NCBI GenBank assembly: GCA_025056255.1
Contig: JANWVT010000004.1
Coordinates: forward strand, 62,001-126,000
Direction: 5' to 3'
Source of the DNA: Bernardetiaceae bacterium
Lineage (GTDB): Bacteria > Bacteroidota > Bacteroidia > Cytophagales > Thermoflexibacteraceae
Length of the DNA: 64,000 nt
In this document: piece by piece, positions 1 through 8,235 of the stretch
Numbering within the stretch: the first letter of the stretch is position 1
Layout of the letters: every line of letters begins with the position of its first letter
Translations under genes and position numbers: made by a program
Notes under the pieces: model-generated
The model's database searches: none
What the model was told of the DNA's origin: nothing
Seen by the model: the letters and a program-made list of their open reading frames with translations, nothing else

Positions 1-660
1 CTTATTTGGCTACCAGAACTGATGAATGCCAGTGCAGCCAATTCCATCCTGAAAATATTGGAAGAGCCGCCCGAAAAAACAATCTTCTTGTTAGTAGCCC
101 AACAAATAGAGCAGGTATTGCCAACTATTTTATCACGCACGCAATTAGTCAGTGTTAGACCTTATACCGATGCAGAGTTAGTAGCTACTTTAACACAACA
201 CTACAAACTACCCTCAGAAAAAGCGCATCAAACAGCATTATTGGCAAATGGCAACCTCAATCAAGCACTACGCCTGTTAGAAGCTGCCGAACAAACGGGG
301 CAGCATGCTTTTCGCCATTGGATGCGCCTGTGTGTTAAGCCCGACATAACAGCACTCATTAAAGAAGCAGACCGTTTTGCAACATTAGACAAAGAGTCGC
401 AAAAAGGGGTTTTACAATATGGGCTCACTATTTTGCGCGAAACCTTGACTTTTCAGTATGTAGGCGAAGAGCAAACACGACTGATGCCAGAAGCTATGGA
501 ATTTGTTCAGCAATTTTCAAAGGTTATCAACGAAAGAAACCTTGTGGCGTTGAGCAGTATTTTTAATCGGACATATTATGAGATTGAACGCAATGCCAAT
601 CCGCGCATGGCGTTCCTAAGCCTTTCATTAAGAATAGGCAACTTGTTGAAAATGAAATGA
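1..660 (+). CDS. holB: DNA polymerase III subunit delta' (partial, 3' end)
   Basis: This is the clamp-loader subunit delta' of the replicative polymerase, cut by the window start; the frame is open from base 1. The first visible residues contain the AAA+ sensor-1 region NASAANSILKILEEPP, followed by the SRT motif (ILSRTQ) that clamp-loader subunits place at the subunit interface. The remaining ~180 residues are the lid and helical collar, which are poorly conserved in the family. The Walker A region must lie upstream of the window. The gene ends in TGA at 658-660. The motif match is strong; the tau/gamma subunit (dnaX) is less likely because dnaX normally continues much further after this point. 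Confidence 0.88.
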   Translation, partial: LIWLPELMNASAANSILKILEEPPEKTIFLLVAQQIEQVLPTILSRTQLVSVRPYTDAELVATLTQHYKLPSEKAHQTALLANGNLNQALRLLEAAEQTGQHAFRHWMRLCVKPDITALIKEADRFATLDKESQKGVLQYGLTILRETLTFQYVGEEQTRLMPEAMEFVQQFSKVINERNLVALSSIFNRTYYEIERNANPRMAFLSLSLRIGNLLKMK

Positions 661-1638
661 TTGCATTATGCAGACACCCAATCCGATATGCAACATAGCG
701 GTTAACTACTTAATGGAGGACAACAAGGGTGGCGCGCCTCTTTTTGTCGGCTTTGTTAGGCAAGGAAATAGTTGAGTTGCAGTTGTAGCCGCAAGAGATT
801 AGCACGGACTTTGGTAGCAAGAGGCATGAGCGTTTAGCACTGCCCTAACGTGCTATTAGTTAGGTTTTTCAACTCGGGTTTGCAAGGAGCAGCCAATCAT
901 CATCGAATTGTAAAAAGCCAAGAACAATACGATTCGTTTGCAGTCATACGTGGGCAAGCCATACACGAATGCAGCATTATTTCGTTGGGTTATGGGTTGC
1001 TAGGGTCGGCTATACAAGGCAAGCATACCGATGCGTTCATTTTAGGAAGGGCTTATAGGGATATTCAGATATGCCTGTTTCAAAGTTGGAGCTACCGGTT
1101 TGCGACAATCACAGCGGGGAGGTTGTAGGCACGAAGGGAGAATTTGTGCCGTCGTTGTTTCACGAGGGGTTAATTGTTAATATTGCTGCATGGAGCCGTC
1201 GTCGTTGGAACGAGTTGGATATTGAGCATATTTGACCGAGAGTAGAAGACGAGAGCCCTCATTTGTAAATTGAGGAAAAATTTCCTGAGCGGTATCGCCC
1301 TACGACTCGTTGTTTGCGGTCTGCAGCACAGAGCAAGGAAAGGCGAACCAAGAGGATAATTGGGGTTGAACATGATGAGTTTAAGCAGTAGAAAAGCGAG
1401 CAGCAGAGGGGCAAAAGCAGAGGCAGCAAGCCGGTTAGGATTGCTAAGCAGCAAGTAGAGCAAGAGCCTCTGGAGCGACTTCAGTTACAAGCGACTTTGG
1501 TGAAGTTGCTGCATGGTCGGGCAAACAGTTTGTCCAGACAACAGCCGCCTGACAGGCTTGCCCGTAGTTGGGCAAGTTTTGAGCTTTTGAAAAAAACAAA
1601 TGTGATTTACATCGGTTATTAGCCATAAAATACGCACT
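661..1638. other. Gene-poor stretch of about 1 kb, no supported gene
   Basis: No reading frame here looks like a real gene. Three open frames of 60-97 codons exist (850-1128 plus, 1170-1463 minus, 1444-1626 minus), but they have odd composition and no recognisable motif. A 54-codon ATG frame at 1071-1235 (plus) has a somewhat protein-like C-terminal half (contains SRRRWNELDIEHI), and a ~70-codon frame without ATG runs into 1620 (contains LERLQLQATLVKLLHG). These could be fragments of a decayed gene in different frames, but I cannot name it. No tRNA, rnpB or tmRNA signature was seen. Confidence 0.5.
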
Positions 1639-2418
1639 ATGTCAAACGAAACAGTTGCCAATTATGCCACCCAAACTTCCTTTCGGCAGCAAGTCAAATC
1701 AGGGAAAGGGGTATGGATTGCCATGCTGATTATTGCCTTGTGGTCACTGGTGATGGTTTATGCCGTAGGTTTTCATCAGCTCGATTTCTACTCACCCATT
1801 ACCTATATACTGTTTTTACTGTTGACACACCTGTACACAGGACTATTTATCACTGCTCATGATGCAATGCACGGGGTGGTTTCCACCAACAGAAAACTCA
1901 ATGAATGGATTGGACGGATTTGCTGTATCTTGTTTTCATTCAATTTCTATGATAACCTGAACAGAAAGCACCACTTGCATCACCGTTTTGTAGGAACAGA
2001 CCAAGACCCAGACTATCATGGGGGCAACTTCTGGGTTTGGTATGTTCACTTTGCTAAGCAATACATCAACATCTGGCAAATTTTGCTGATGGCAATTAGT
2101 TACAACTTGTTAAAGTTGGCATTGCCAATGGAAAACCTAATTGTTTTTTGGATGTTGCCTGCTGTACTCTCAACGCTGCAACTGTTTTATTTTGGTACTT
2201 ATTTGCCACACATGGGCGAGCATGCGCCGGAAAATATCCACAAATCGCGTAGCCAAAAAATGAATCACTGGTGGGCATTTATCAGTTGTTATTTTTTCGG
2301 ATATCACTATGAACATCACAATCGTCCTGGCACGCCTTGGTGGCTATTGCACAAAGAAAAGGAACTAAGTCAGCTATGCGTATTGCCGAACAATATCAAC
2401 TCACCGAAGAAGACGTGA
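1639..2418 (+). CDS. crtW: Beta-carotene ketolase, CrtW type (fatty-acid-hydroxylase superfamily)
   Basis: CrtW adds 4-keto groups to beta-ionone rings of carotenoids (echinenone, canthaxanthin, astaxanthin), using a membrane di-iron centre. The 259-residue product matches the family length. The histidine boxes are visible in order: HDAMHG (74-79), HHLHH (111-115) with DPDYH (123-127), YFGTYLPH (194-201) and FGYHYEHH (220-227), the last followed by RPGTPWW, a CrtW-typical ending. Hydrophobic segments lie around residues 25-45, 53-72, 138-160 and 168-195. No other carotenoid gene (crtB, crtI, crtY, crtZ) is nearby, so the rest of the pathway must lie elsewhere. The 3' end overlaps the DUF2805 gene by 43 bases. 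A generic fatty acid desaturase is the alternative, but the YFGTYLPH box favours the ketolase. Confidence 0.85.
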   Translation: MSNETVANYATQTSFRQQVKSGKGVWIAMLIIALWSLVMVYAVGFHQLDFYSPITYILFLLLTHLYTGLFITAHDAMHGVVSTNRKLNEWIGRICCILFSFNFYDNLNRKHHLHHRFVGTDQDPDYHGGNFWVWYVHFAKQYINIWQILLMAISYNLLKLALPMENLIVFWMLPAVLSTLQLFYFGTYLPHMGEHAPENIHKSRSQKMNHWWAFISCYFFGYHYEHHNRPGTPWWLLHKEKELSQLCVLPNNINSPKKT

Positions 2419-2666
2419 GCCGCATCATAGAAATGGCTTGGGAAGACCGGACACCTTTCGAGGCAATCTTAGCTCAATTTGGGCTACCTGAAAAAGATGT
2501 AATCAAGCTAATGCGGCAGGAAATGAAACTTTCTTCATGGAAAATGTGGCGGGCACGTGTGCAAGGCAGAGCTACTAAGCATGCTGCTAAGTCCCCTGAT
2601 ACTGGATTTCGACACCGCTGCAGTCGCCAGCGAGCTATTTCATTCAACAAAATTAGTAAACGATGA
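2376..2666 (+). CDS. DUF2805 / TIGR03643 family small protein
   Basis: This is a 96-residue protein of unknown function in a family common in Bacteroidota and some Proteobacteria. The conserved core is visible as SRIIEMAWEDRTPFE followed by FGLPEKDVIKLMRQEM and SSWKMWRARVQGR, which reads like a small helix-turn-helix (inference). The tail after residue ~65 is basic. I chose ATG 2376, where the family similarity begins, instead of the longer frame starting at 2337. The gene starts inside the end of crtW (43-base overlap), and its TGA overlaps the ATG of the site-2 protease gene, so the three genes are probably co-translated. Confidence 0.8.
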   Translation: MRIAEQYQLTEEDVSRIIEMAWEDRTPFEAILAQFGLPEKDVIKLMRQEMKLSSWKMWRARVQGRATKHAAKSPDTGFRHRCSRQRAISFNKISKR

Positions 2667-3802
2667 GCCTTCCTCCTCGAACCCGTCGTTATTTGCTTCA
2701 CCTATTGTTGTTTGTGCTAACTTTTGTTTGCACTACGTTGGCAGGTGCAGAATGGATGTTTGGCAACTCATTCTTATATGCGGCGCAACCTATGGGTTGG
2801 TATCATTTCTGGAAAGGAATGACCTTCTCGCTACCTTTTTTGGGCATCTTAACAGTACACGAGTTTGGGCATTATTTTACTGCTAAAAAATACCGCTTGC
2901 GAGTAAGTTTGCCCTACTATATTCCTATGTGGCTAGGTTTTTTAGGATTGCCCACTTCCATAGGTACGTTAGGAGCTTTTATTCGCATTCGCAGCCGCAT
3001 CCGCAGTGCAAAAGTGTTTTTCGATGTAGGAATTGCCGGTCCGTTAGCTGGTTTTGTCATTGCACTAGGTGTACTTTGGTATGGCTTTGCCAACCTCCCG
3101 CCAATAGACTACATTTTTACTATTCACCCCGAATACAGACAGTTTGGGGTGCGGTTTTACGAACAAGCATATAAAAACCTTCCGCCGGGTAGTAATATTG
3201 TTTTAGGCAGTAATTTGCTTTTCGAGTTTTTCAAAAATTATGTGGCAGACCCTGAACGAATTCCACCGCCACAAGAAATGATGCACTATCCTTGGCTACT
3301 GGCGGGGTATTTGGCACTATTTTTTACGGCTTTGAATCTAATCCCTATTGGGCAGTTAGATGGTGGACATATTCTCTATGGGCTGATTGGTAGCAAGGCA
3401 CATCGTCCTGTTTCGCTTGCCTTGTTTTGGATATTTATTTTCTATGCTGGTTTGGGCATTATTACGCCCAACGATGCGCCCGAGGATTTGGCAACCTCGT
3501 TGCCTTTTTATTTGCTGTATTTGTACTGGGTATTTGGCAAAACCACCAACAATAAACTGACCGTGTTGTTACTGGCTGTGAGCGTTTTTGGGGCACAATT
3601 TGTTACCAATTTCTTTTTTCCAGACTGGAAAGGTTATCAGGGTTGGTTGGTATTTGGCTTTTTGCTAGGGCGCGTACTGGGCATTTATCATCCACAGGCT
3701 GCTGACGAAACACCGCTCAGTACCGGTAGGAAACTACTGGGATGGATTGCCCTACTGGTGTTTGTATTGTGTTTTTCGCCACAGCCGTTTCTTATTGAGT
3801 AG
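2663..3802 (+). CDS. Site-2 protease family membrane metalloprotease (peptidase M50)
   Basis: This 379-residue polytopic membrane protease belongs to the S2P/RseP/SpoIVFB superfamily, which cuts substrates within the membrane. The zinc-binding HEFGH is at residues 66-70 and the second motif, NLIPIGQLDGGH, is at 225-236 (the Asp is the third ligand). A GTLGAFIRIRSRI stretch near residue 101 is typical of the class found in cyanobacteria, plants (EGY-like) and Bacteroidota. No PDZ domain is visible, so it is not a classical RseP. Its start overlaps the DUF2805 stop in the form ATGA. Its last 11 bases overlap the convergent TIGR01777 gene. The substrate is unknown; an anti-sigma factor or membrane regulator is inferred only from the family. 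Confidence 0.88.
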   Translation: MSLPPRTRRYLLHLLLFVLTFVCTTLAGAEWMFGNSFLYAAQPMGWYHFWKGMTFSLPFLGILTVHEFGHYFTAKKYRLRVSLPYYIPMWLGFLGLPTSIGTLGAFIRIRSRIRSAKVFFDVGIAGPLAGFVIALGVLWYGFANLPPIDYIFTIHPEYRQFGVRFYEQAYKNLPPGSNIVLGSNLLFEFFKNYVADPERIPPPQEMMHYPWLLAGYLALFFTALNLIPIGQLDGGHILYGLIGSKAHRPVSLALFWIFIFYAGLGIITPNDAPEDLATSLPFYLLYLYWVFGKTTNNKLTVLLLAVSVFGAQFVTNFFFPDWKGYQGWLVFGFLLGRVLGIYHPQAADETPLSTGRKLLGWIALLVFVLCFSPQPFLIE

Positions 3803-4721
3803 CGCCGGTTGCCTCAGCAGATAGCAAATGTTGCAAAGCCGTCTCCAAATAAGGGTAGCGAAATGTAAATCCAGCTTGTTCTACTTTCTGACTGCTTACT
3901 TTGTTGCCGCCCAGTACCATGTTACCCATTTCGCCAAACAATAGTTTAATGGCAAATGCTGGTACGTGAAGCGGTAAAATGGGACGCTTCAAAATTTTAC
4001 CGACCGTTTTAATAACCGTTTCGTTAGTAGCGGGATGAGGAGCTACGGCATTGTAAGCACCTATTACCAAAGGATTTTCCATTGCCCAAATAAACATGCG
4101 GCAAAGGTCTTCTACATGAATCCATGACATCCATTGCTTACCGCTGCCGAGGGGAGCACCCGCATATAGGCGCACCGGTTGTACTAGTTTAGGTAAAGCA
4201 CCTCCTTTGCTACTAAGGACAATACCGATGCGCAACTTCACTACTCGAATGCCTATTTTAGCAATCAAGTCAGTTTCGGCTTCCCATGCTTGTACCACAC
4301 GAGCTAGGAAATCTTGCCCTGCGGGAGCATTTTCGGCAAGGAGGCGCTCGCCGGTGTCTAGTCCATACAAGCCAATAGCGCTTGCAGCAATTACTGCTTG
4401 TACGCGGTGTGGCAACTGACGCAATGCCCGAGTAAGCAAAGCAGTAGAATGGGTGCGACTTTCCAAAATTTCCTGTTTGCGGGCAGCAGTCCAAGGTTTA
4501 TCTGCCACGCCAGCACCTGCTAAGTGAATAATGTAGTCTGTTTCGGCAAGTGCTTCGGGGTCTATATAGCCTTTGCTAATGTCCCAAGAAAATTTTCTAA
4601 CGGGGCTGCTGTTGCCTGTAGCCCTGCCCAACCAGCATACTTGGTAGCCCTTAGCTATTAGCATGTCGGTTAGTTGGCGACCTATCATTCCACTACCCCC
4701 AGTAATGAGAACCTTTTGCAT
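3792..4721 (-). CDS. TIGR01777 family NAD(P)-dependent epimerase-like protein (SDR, YfcH type)
   Basis: This is an extended short-chain dehydrogenase/reductase of the TIGR01777 (YfcH/SulA-like) family, 309 residues long with the chosen start. The N-terminal Rossmann motif is ITGGSGMIG (6-14), and a typical SGTG-like region and the HLAGAGVADKPW stretch follow. The C-terminal part corresponds to DUF1731, with MVLGGNKVSSQK. The substrate is unknown for the whole family. I chose the second ATG (4721) because the Rossmann strand begins directly after it; ATG 4739 would add six residues. A strong terminator lies immediately upstream and belongs to the preceding M1 peptidase gene, so this gene has its own promoter or relies on read-through. 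Confidence 0.85.
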   Translation of the reverse strand: MQKVLITGGSGMIGRQLTDMLIAKGYQVCWLGRATGNSSPVRKFSWDISKGYIDPEALAETDYIIHLAGAGVADKPWTAARKQEILESRTHSTALLTRALRQLPHRVQAVIAASAIGLYGLDTGERLLAENAPAGQDFLARVVQAWEAETDLIAKIGIRVVKLRIGIVLSSKGGALPKLVQPVRLYAGAPLGSGKQWMSWIHVEDLCRMFIWAMENPLVIGAYNAVAPHPATNETVIKTVGKILKRPILPLHVPAFAIKLLFGEMGNMVLGGNKVSSQKVEQAGFTFRYPYLETALQHLLSAEATGATQ

Positions 4722-4739
4722 AAGATTGACGAAGAACAA

Positions 4740-4773
4740 AACAACCTTACAGAATCGTCTCTGTAAGGTTGTT
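4740..4773 (-). terminator. Rho-independent terminator after the M1 peptidase gene
   Basis: This is a perfect 14-bp inverted repeat (4740-4753 with 4760-4773) with a 6-base loop. On the minus strand it is followed by a T-rich run (TTTGTTCTTC). It lies 27 bases after the stop of the M1 peptidase gene and 19 bases before the next gene start. Confidence 0.85.
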
Positions 4774-4799
4774 AAACGATTGTTTATATTTTTTGTTAA

Positions 4800-7202
4800 C
4801 TATTCATTACCGCCATTAGGATTGGCATTTTCGCGACGAGCACGTTGCATAGGATTCTCTCCGCCACTAGTTGCGCCTCGTCCCATCTGACGTTGTTTGA
4901 AGATTTCAAACCGAGAAGGCTGGCTTTTTCTTGGGAAGAAATTGTTTTCCATGTTAATGTCAGCTGTTTCTTGGTAAGGGTCTAAATAAATTTGTTTAAT
5001 ACGCTTGTCGGTTTTAAAGATTTTGCTTACTTCTTTATCATTTTTGCGCCATATTTCGGCAGGAATGCGATGCAATTCGCGACTGCCGTCTTCAAATTCA
5101 AACTCGAGGATAACAGGCATGACCAGTTCGCCGTAATTTTTTAGGTCAATCTGATAGAAGAAATTTTTGCTTTCAATCATTTTCTTCTCATCGTCACCTA
5201 AGGATGCTAAGTATCGCTGATAGTTTTCTCTATCGGTTTTAGTAACAGCAAAGGGGTCGTAGGTGTTGTAGAAGTCGTTAAGAGCGGGGTTGAGCTCGGT
5301 AGCTGTTTGCTTAATCTCGGTGCGGTTGCGGATAATGCCGATATCTTCGCGTTCTCCACCCATTGCGCGTGCTTTTGCAATCGGTTTTTCAATTTCGGGA
5401 TTGCCTGTGGACGGAACTGCTTCTATCACATTTTCAATAGCAATGTCGCAATAGTCGGTGGTGTAAAACCATCCGCGCCAGAACCAATCTAAGTCGATAC
5501 CGGAGGCGTCTTCCATGGTGCGGAAAAAGTCGGCTGGAGTAGGGTGCTTAAATGCCCAGCGGCGTGCATATTCTTTGAAGGCGTAGTCGAACAGTTCCCG
5601 CCCCATAATGGTTTCGCGCAAAATGTTTAGTCCGGTAGCAGCTTTGGCGTAGGCGTTAGCTCCCAAATTTTGTATAGATTCGGAGTTAGTCATGATGGGT
5701 TCCAAAGTGTTGGGGTCTGCCTTCATGTAGTCGGTAATATAGCGGGCAGGTCCACGACGCGATGGATAGTTGCGCTCCCACTCTTGTTCGGCAAGGTATT
5801 GAACAAAAGTATTTAAGCCCTCGTCCATCCATGTCCATTGGCGTTCGTCGGAGTTGATAATCATGGGGAAGAAGTTATGCCCTACTTCGTGGATAATCAC
5901 GCTAATCATGCCGTATTTGATGCGCTCGGAGTAGGTACCATCTTTTTCTGGACGCCCATAGTTAAAACAAATCATGGGGTATTCCATACCATTTTCTGCA
6001 TCTACAGAAATAGCTACCGGATAGGGGTAGTCGATAGTGTATTTAGAATACACGCGTAAGGTATGTGCCACTACTTCGGTAGAGTACTGTCCCCACAACG
6101 GATTGCCTTCCTTAGGATAGTAAGACATTGCCATCACTGTACGCCCCCCAATATTGACGCCCATAGCGTCCCAAATGAATTTTCGAGAGCTTGTCCATGC
6201 GAAGTCGCGCACGTTTTGGGCGTAGTAAATCCATGTTTTGGTGCCTGTTGCCCGATTTTTTTCACGTGCAACAGCTTCGTCTTGTGTGGCAATCACAACA
6301 GGTTTGCTAGCAGTTTTGGCTTGCTCCCAGCGGCGCAGCTGTTCGGGAGTGAGTACTTGGGCGTAGTTTTGACACTCGCCTGTTGCTCCTACAATATGGT
6401 CTGCTGGAACGGTAATGGCTACCTTGTAGTTACCAAAGGGTAAAGTAAATTCACCTTGTCCTAAAAATTGCTTGTGTTGCCAGCCGTTGTAGTCGTCGTA
6501 CACAGCCATGCGCGGAAACCATTGTGTAATGGCGTAAATCCAGTTGCCATCTTCAGGGAAGAAATCTGCTCCGCCGCGTGAGCCAGCACGTAAAGCGGGA
6601 TTTTTGCGGTCATTAATGTTGTAGTTCCAACCAATGGCTAACTTAAAGTTTTCGCCTTTGCGTAAAGGGCGCGGCAGCTCTACGCGCATCATAGTTTTTA
6701 CAATGGTGTAGGGCAAAGGGCGATTGGTACTTGCGTCGCGAACGTATTGTATTTTATGCCCGCCATCGAAGCTTCGGTCAAACTGTGCGTTCAGCTCACT
6801 GCTGCTCATGCGTTCTTCTATTTTGCCGGTGGCTGTTTTGTAAGTGTCCGACTCTTTGTCTAAAATGTTTTGGTCTAACTGCAGCCACAGATAGATGAGG
6901 GGGTCGGGTGAGTTGTTGAAATAGGTGATGACTTCATCGCCACTAATGCGTTGCTTCTCATCGTCTAAACGCACTTTAATGTCGTAGTCGGCACGTTGCT
7001 GCCAATAGTTATAGCCGGGTGCACCTGATGCGGTACGATAGGAGTTGGGGGTGGGTAGCAATGTACCCAGTTGAGCAAATTTTTCGGCTGCCCTATTGAT
7101 GTAGTCAGCTTTGCGAGGTGTTTGTGCAGTAGCATTCCAAGATATCACTGCCAAAAAGCCAAGGGCAAGTGTCCTGTTGAGTAGGTAGAACAGTTTATTC
7201 AT
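4800..7202 (-). CDS. Secreted M1 family zinc metallopeptidase
   Basis: This 800-residue exported aminopeptidase-like protein has a signal peptide ending near SWNATAQ (residue ~27). The M1 N-terminal beta domain occupies roughly residues 60-290. The catalytic domain shows GMEYP (415-419), the counterpart of the GxMEN substrate-anchor motif, and HEVGH (438-442), with the third zinc ligand Glu461 in WMDEGLNTF. The tail after residue ~770 is rich in Arg, Gly and Asn and looks disordered. Long M1 proteins of this kind are common in Bacteroidota and are inferred to degrade peptides in the periplasm or outside the cell. No clear type IX C-terminal signal is seen. It lies 20 bases downstream of the HupE/UreJ-like gene, so the two are probably co-transcribed, ending at the terminator at 4740-4773. 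Confidence 0.9.
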   Translation of the reverse strand: MNKLFYLLNRTLALGFLAVISWNATAQTPRKADYINRAAEKFAQLGTLLPTPNSYRTASGAPGYNYWQQRADYDIKVRLDDEKQRISGDEVITYFNNSPDPLIYLWLQLDQNILDKESDTYKTATGKIEERMSSSELNAQFDRSFDGGHKIQYVRDASTNRPLPYTIVKTMMRVELPRPLRKGENFKLAIGWNYNINDRKNPALRAGSRGGADFFPEDGNWIYAITQWFPRMAVYDDYNGWQHKQFLGQGEFTLPFGNYKVAITVPADHIVGATGECQNYAQVLTPEQLRRWEQAKTASKPVVIATQDEAVAREKNRATGTKTWIYYAQNVRDFAWTSSRKFIWDAMGVNIGGRTVMAMSYYPKEGNPLWGQYSTEVVAHTLRVYSKYTIDYPYPVAISVDAENGMEYPMICFNYGRPEKDGTYSERIKYGMISVIIHEVGHNFFPMIINSDERQWTWMDEGLNTFVQYLAEQEWERNYPSRRGPARYITDYMKADPNTLEPIMTNSESIQNLGANAYAKAATGLNILRETIMGRELFDYAFKEYARRWAFKHPTPADFFRTMEDASGIDLDWFWRGWFYTTDYCDIAIENVIEAVPSTGNPEIEKPIAKARAMGGEREDIGIIRNRTEIKQTATELNPALNDFYNTYDPFAVTKTDRENYQRYLASLGDDEKKMIESKNFFYQIDLKNYGELVMPVILEFEFEDGSRELHRIPAEIWRKNDKEVSKIFKTDKRIKQIYLDPYQETADINMENNFFPRKSQPSRFEIFKQRQMGRGATSGGENPMQRARRENANPNGGNE

Positions 7203-7222
7203 AAACAGCTACAAGAATTGTG

Positions 7223-7813
7223 TCAAAAAATCCAAGTTTTTTGTATTAGTGTGATTGATATGCCTAAAACCATTCCTGAGATGATAAGATTCCATTCACG
7301 TTGTTTTACATGCAGAAAGTTAGTGATTATGCCGGAGAGTAACAAGATAATCAACACAATTGCCAGCTGACCTATTTCCAACCCCAAGTTAAAAGCCAGT
7401 AAAGGCACTACAATGTTTTCTTCCTTGCCCAACATGCTGCGCAAAAAATTGGAAAAGCCCAGCCCGTGTATCAAGCCAAATATGGCAGCTGTGAGGTATC
7501 GGAACGCCATGGGTTGTGGCTTAGCCGTCCTGTTGTTCACTGGGGAAAAAAAATTGAACAGACACGTAACAACAATTGTGATAGGTATGAGAAACTCTAT
7601 TACCTCAGTGGAAAAAGCAATTATTTTCAAGGTGGCTAATGCCAAGGTAAGTGAATGACCTAATGTAAAGGCAGTAACTAGAATCAGAATTTTTTTCCAA
7701 TCTGAGAATTGATAGATAGCACAAAGGGCAGTGATGAACAAAATGTGGTCGTATGCGCCCAAGTCGGAAATGTGCCTGAATCCTTCAATGAGATAAAGCT
7801 GAAAATCAGACAT
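7223..7813 (-). CDS. HupE/UreJ family integral membrane protein
   Basis: This 196-residue protein has about six hydrophobic segments. The N-terminal half carries the family pattern HISDLGAYDHILF and, further on, AFTLGHSLTLALA; the second half has GLIHGLGFSNFL. Such His-containing transmembrane motifs are seen in HupE/UreJ proteins, some of which are nickel or cobalt permeases. No hydrogenase or urease gene is in the window, so the metal role is only an inference from the family. It is the first gene of a probable two-gene unit with the M1 peptidase. A TACATTTG box lies 38-45 bases upstream of the start (7851-7858 read on the minus strand). Confidence 0.78.
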   Translation of the reverse strand: MSDFQLYLIEGFRHISDLGAYDHILFITALCAIYQFSDWKKILILVTAFTLGHSLTLALATLKIIAFSTEVIEFLIPITIVVTCLFNFFSPVNNRTAKPQPMAFRYLTAAIFGLIHGLGFSNFLRSMLGKEENIVVPLLAFNLGLEIGQLAIVLIILLLSGIITNFLHVKQREWNLIISGMVLGISITLIQKTWIF

Positions 7814-7850
7814 GCAATTAATTTTTGATGGAACTTTGATGTGCTTTTCA

Positions 7851-7858
7851 CAAATGTA
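7851..7858 (-). promoter_or_regulatory. Candidate Bacteroidota -7 box for the HupE-like gene
   Basis: On the minus strand the sequence is TACATTTG, a full match to the Bacteroidota -7 consensus TAnnTTTG. It lies 38 bases upstream of the start codon. No good TTTG -33 element was seen at the expected distance, so confidence is low. Confidence 0.3.
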
Positions 7859-8028
7859 TGCTGATATTCTTAAAATAATTAGGTGTGTGTTAGCAGGGAA
7901 AACCCAACAAAATATCTTTTCCAGAACTGTTTGAATATGTGTCGGTAGGTAGCTGGGGCATTAGGGTGCTTGTTTAGCAGTGTGTTATTTTGTGCAGCTT
8001 ATCAGAAAAGCACAGCACTTTTTTATGC

Positions 8029-8074
8029 CGTTGCACGCGCCGTTGCACGCGCCGTTGCACGCGCCGTTGCAAGC
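8029..8074. repeat. 12-bp GC-rich tandem repeat, about 3.8 copies
   Basis: The unit CGTTGCACGCGC occurs three times in perfect tandem (8029-8040, 8041-8052, 8053-8064), followed by a partial fourth copy, CGTTGCAAGC. It is much more GC-rich than its surroundings. Read on the minus strand the core is GCAACGGCG, which also forms the tandem repeat near 18382-18426. Confidence 0.85.
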
Positions 8075-8235
8075 ATCCTCCTTTTGCGCACTCAATGAGC
8101 AACCATTTTCCACTTATGAATATACGCGCAACGGATAACGGTAAAAAATCACATCTTGCCCATTTGGTAATCCTGTTTATGAATTTTGTCGTTGTTTGTG
8201 TGCTTTCGAACAACAACTTGGTGCGTGTAAGTTGC

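Larger units (their letters stand above)
7814..8235. other. Intergenic gap with a short tandem repeat, no supported gene
   Basis: This 422-base gap separates two leftward genes. It holds a candidate promoter near its left end and the 12-bp tandem repeat at 8029-8074. The open frames crossing it (7974-8372 minus, 7990-8259 plus) exist because the repeat lacks stop codons; they translate to repetitive RRVQ or RRCT units and are not credible genes. Confidence 0.6.

Noticed and set aside
850-1128. Plus-strand open frame of 92 codons
   Set aside because: No conserved motif, atypical composition, and no plausible start context; treated as part of the gene-poor stretch.
1170-1463. Minus-strand open frame with Leu-rich start
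   Set aside because: The Leu-rich start looks like a signal peptide but the rest is random in character; the frame lies in a gap without any supporting feature.
8029-8074. Tandem repeat as a CRISPR array
   Set aside because: The copies are adjacent with no spacers and the unit is only 12 bases.
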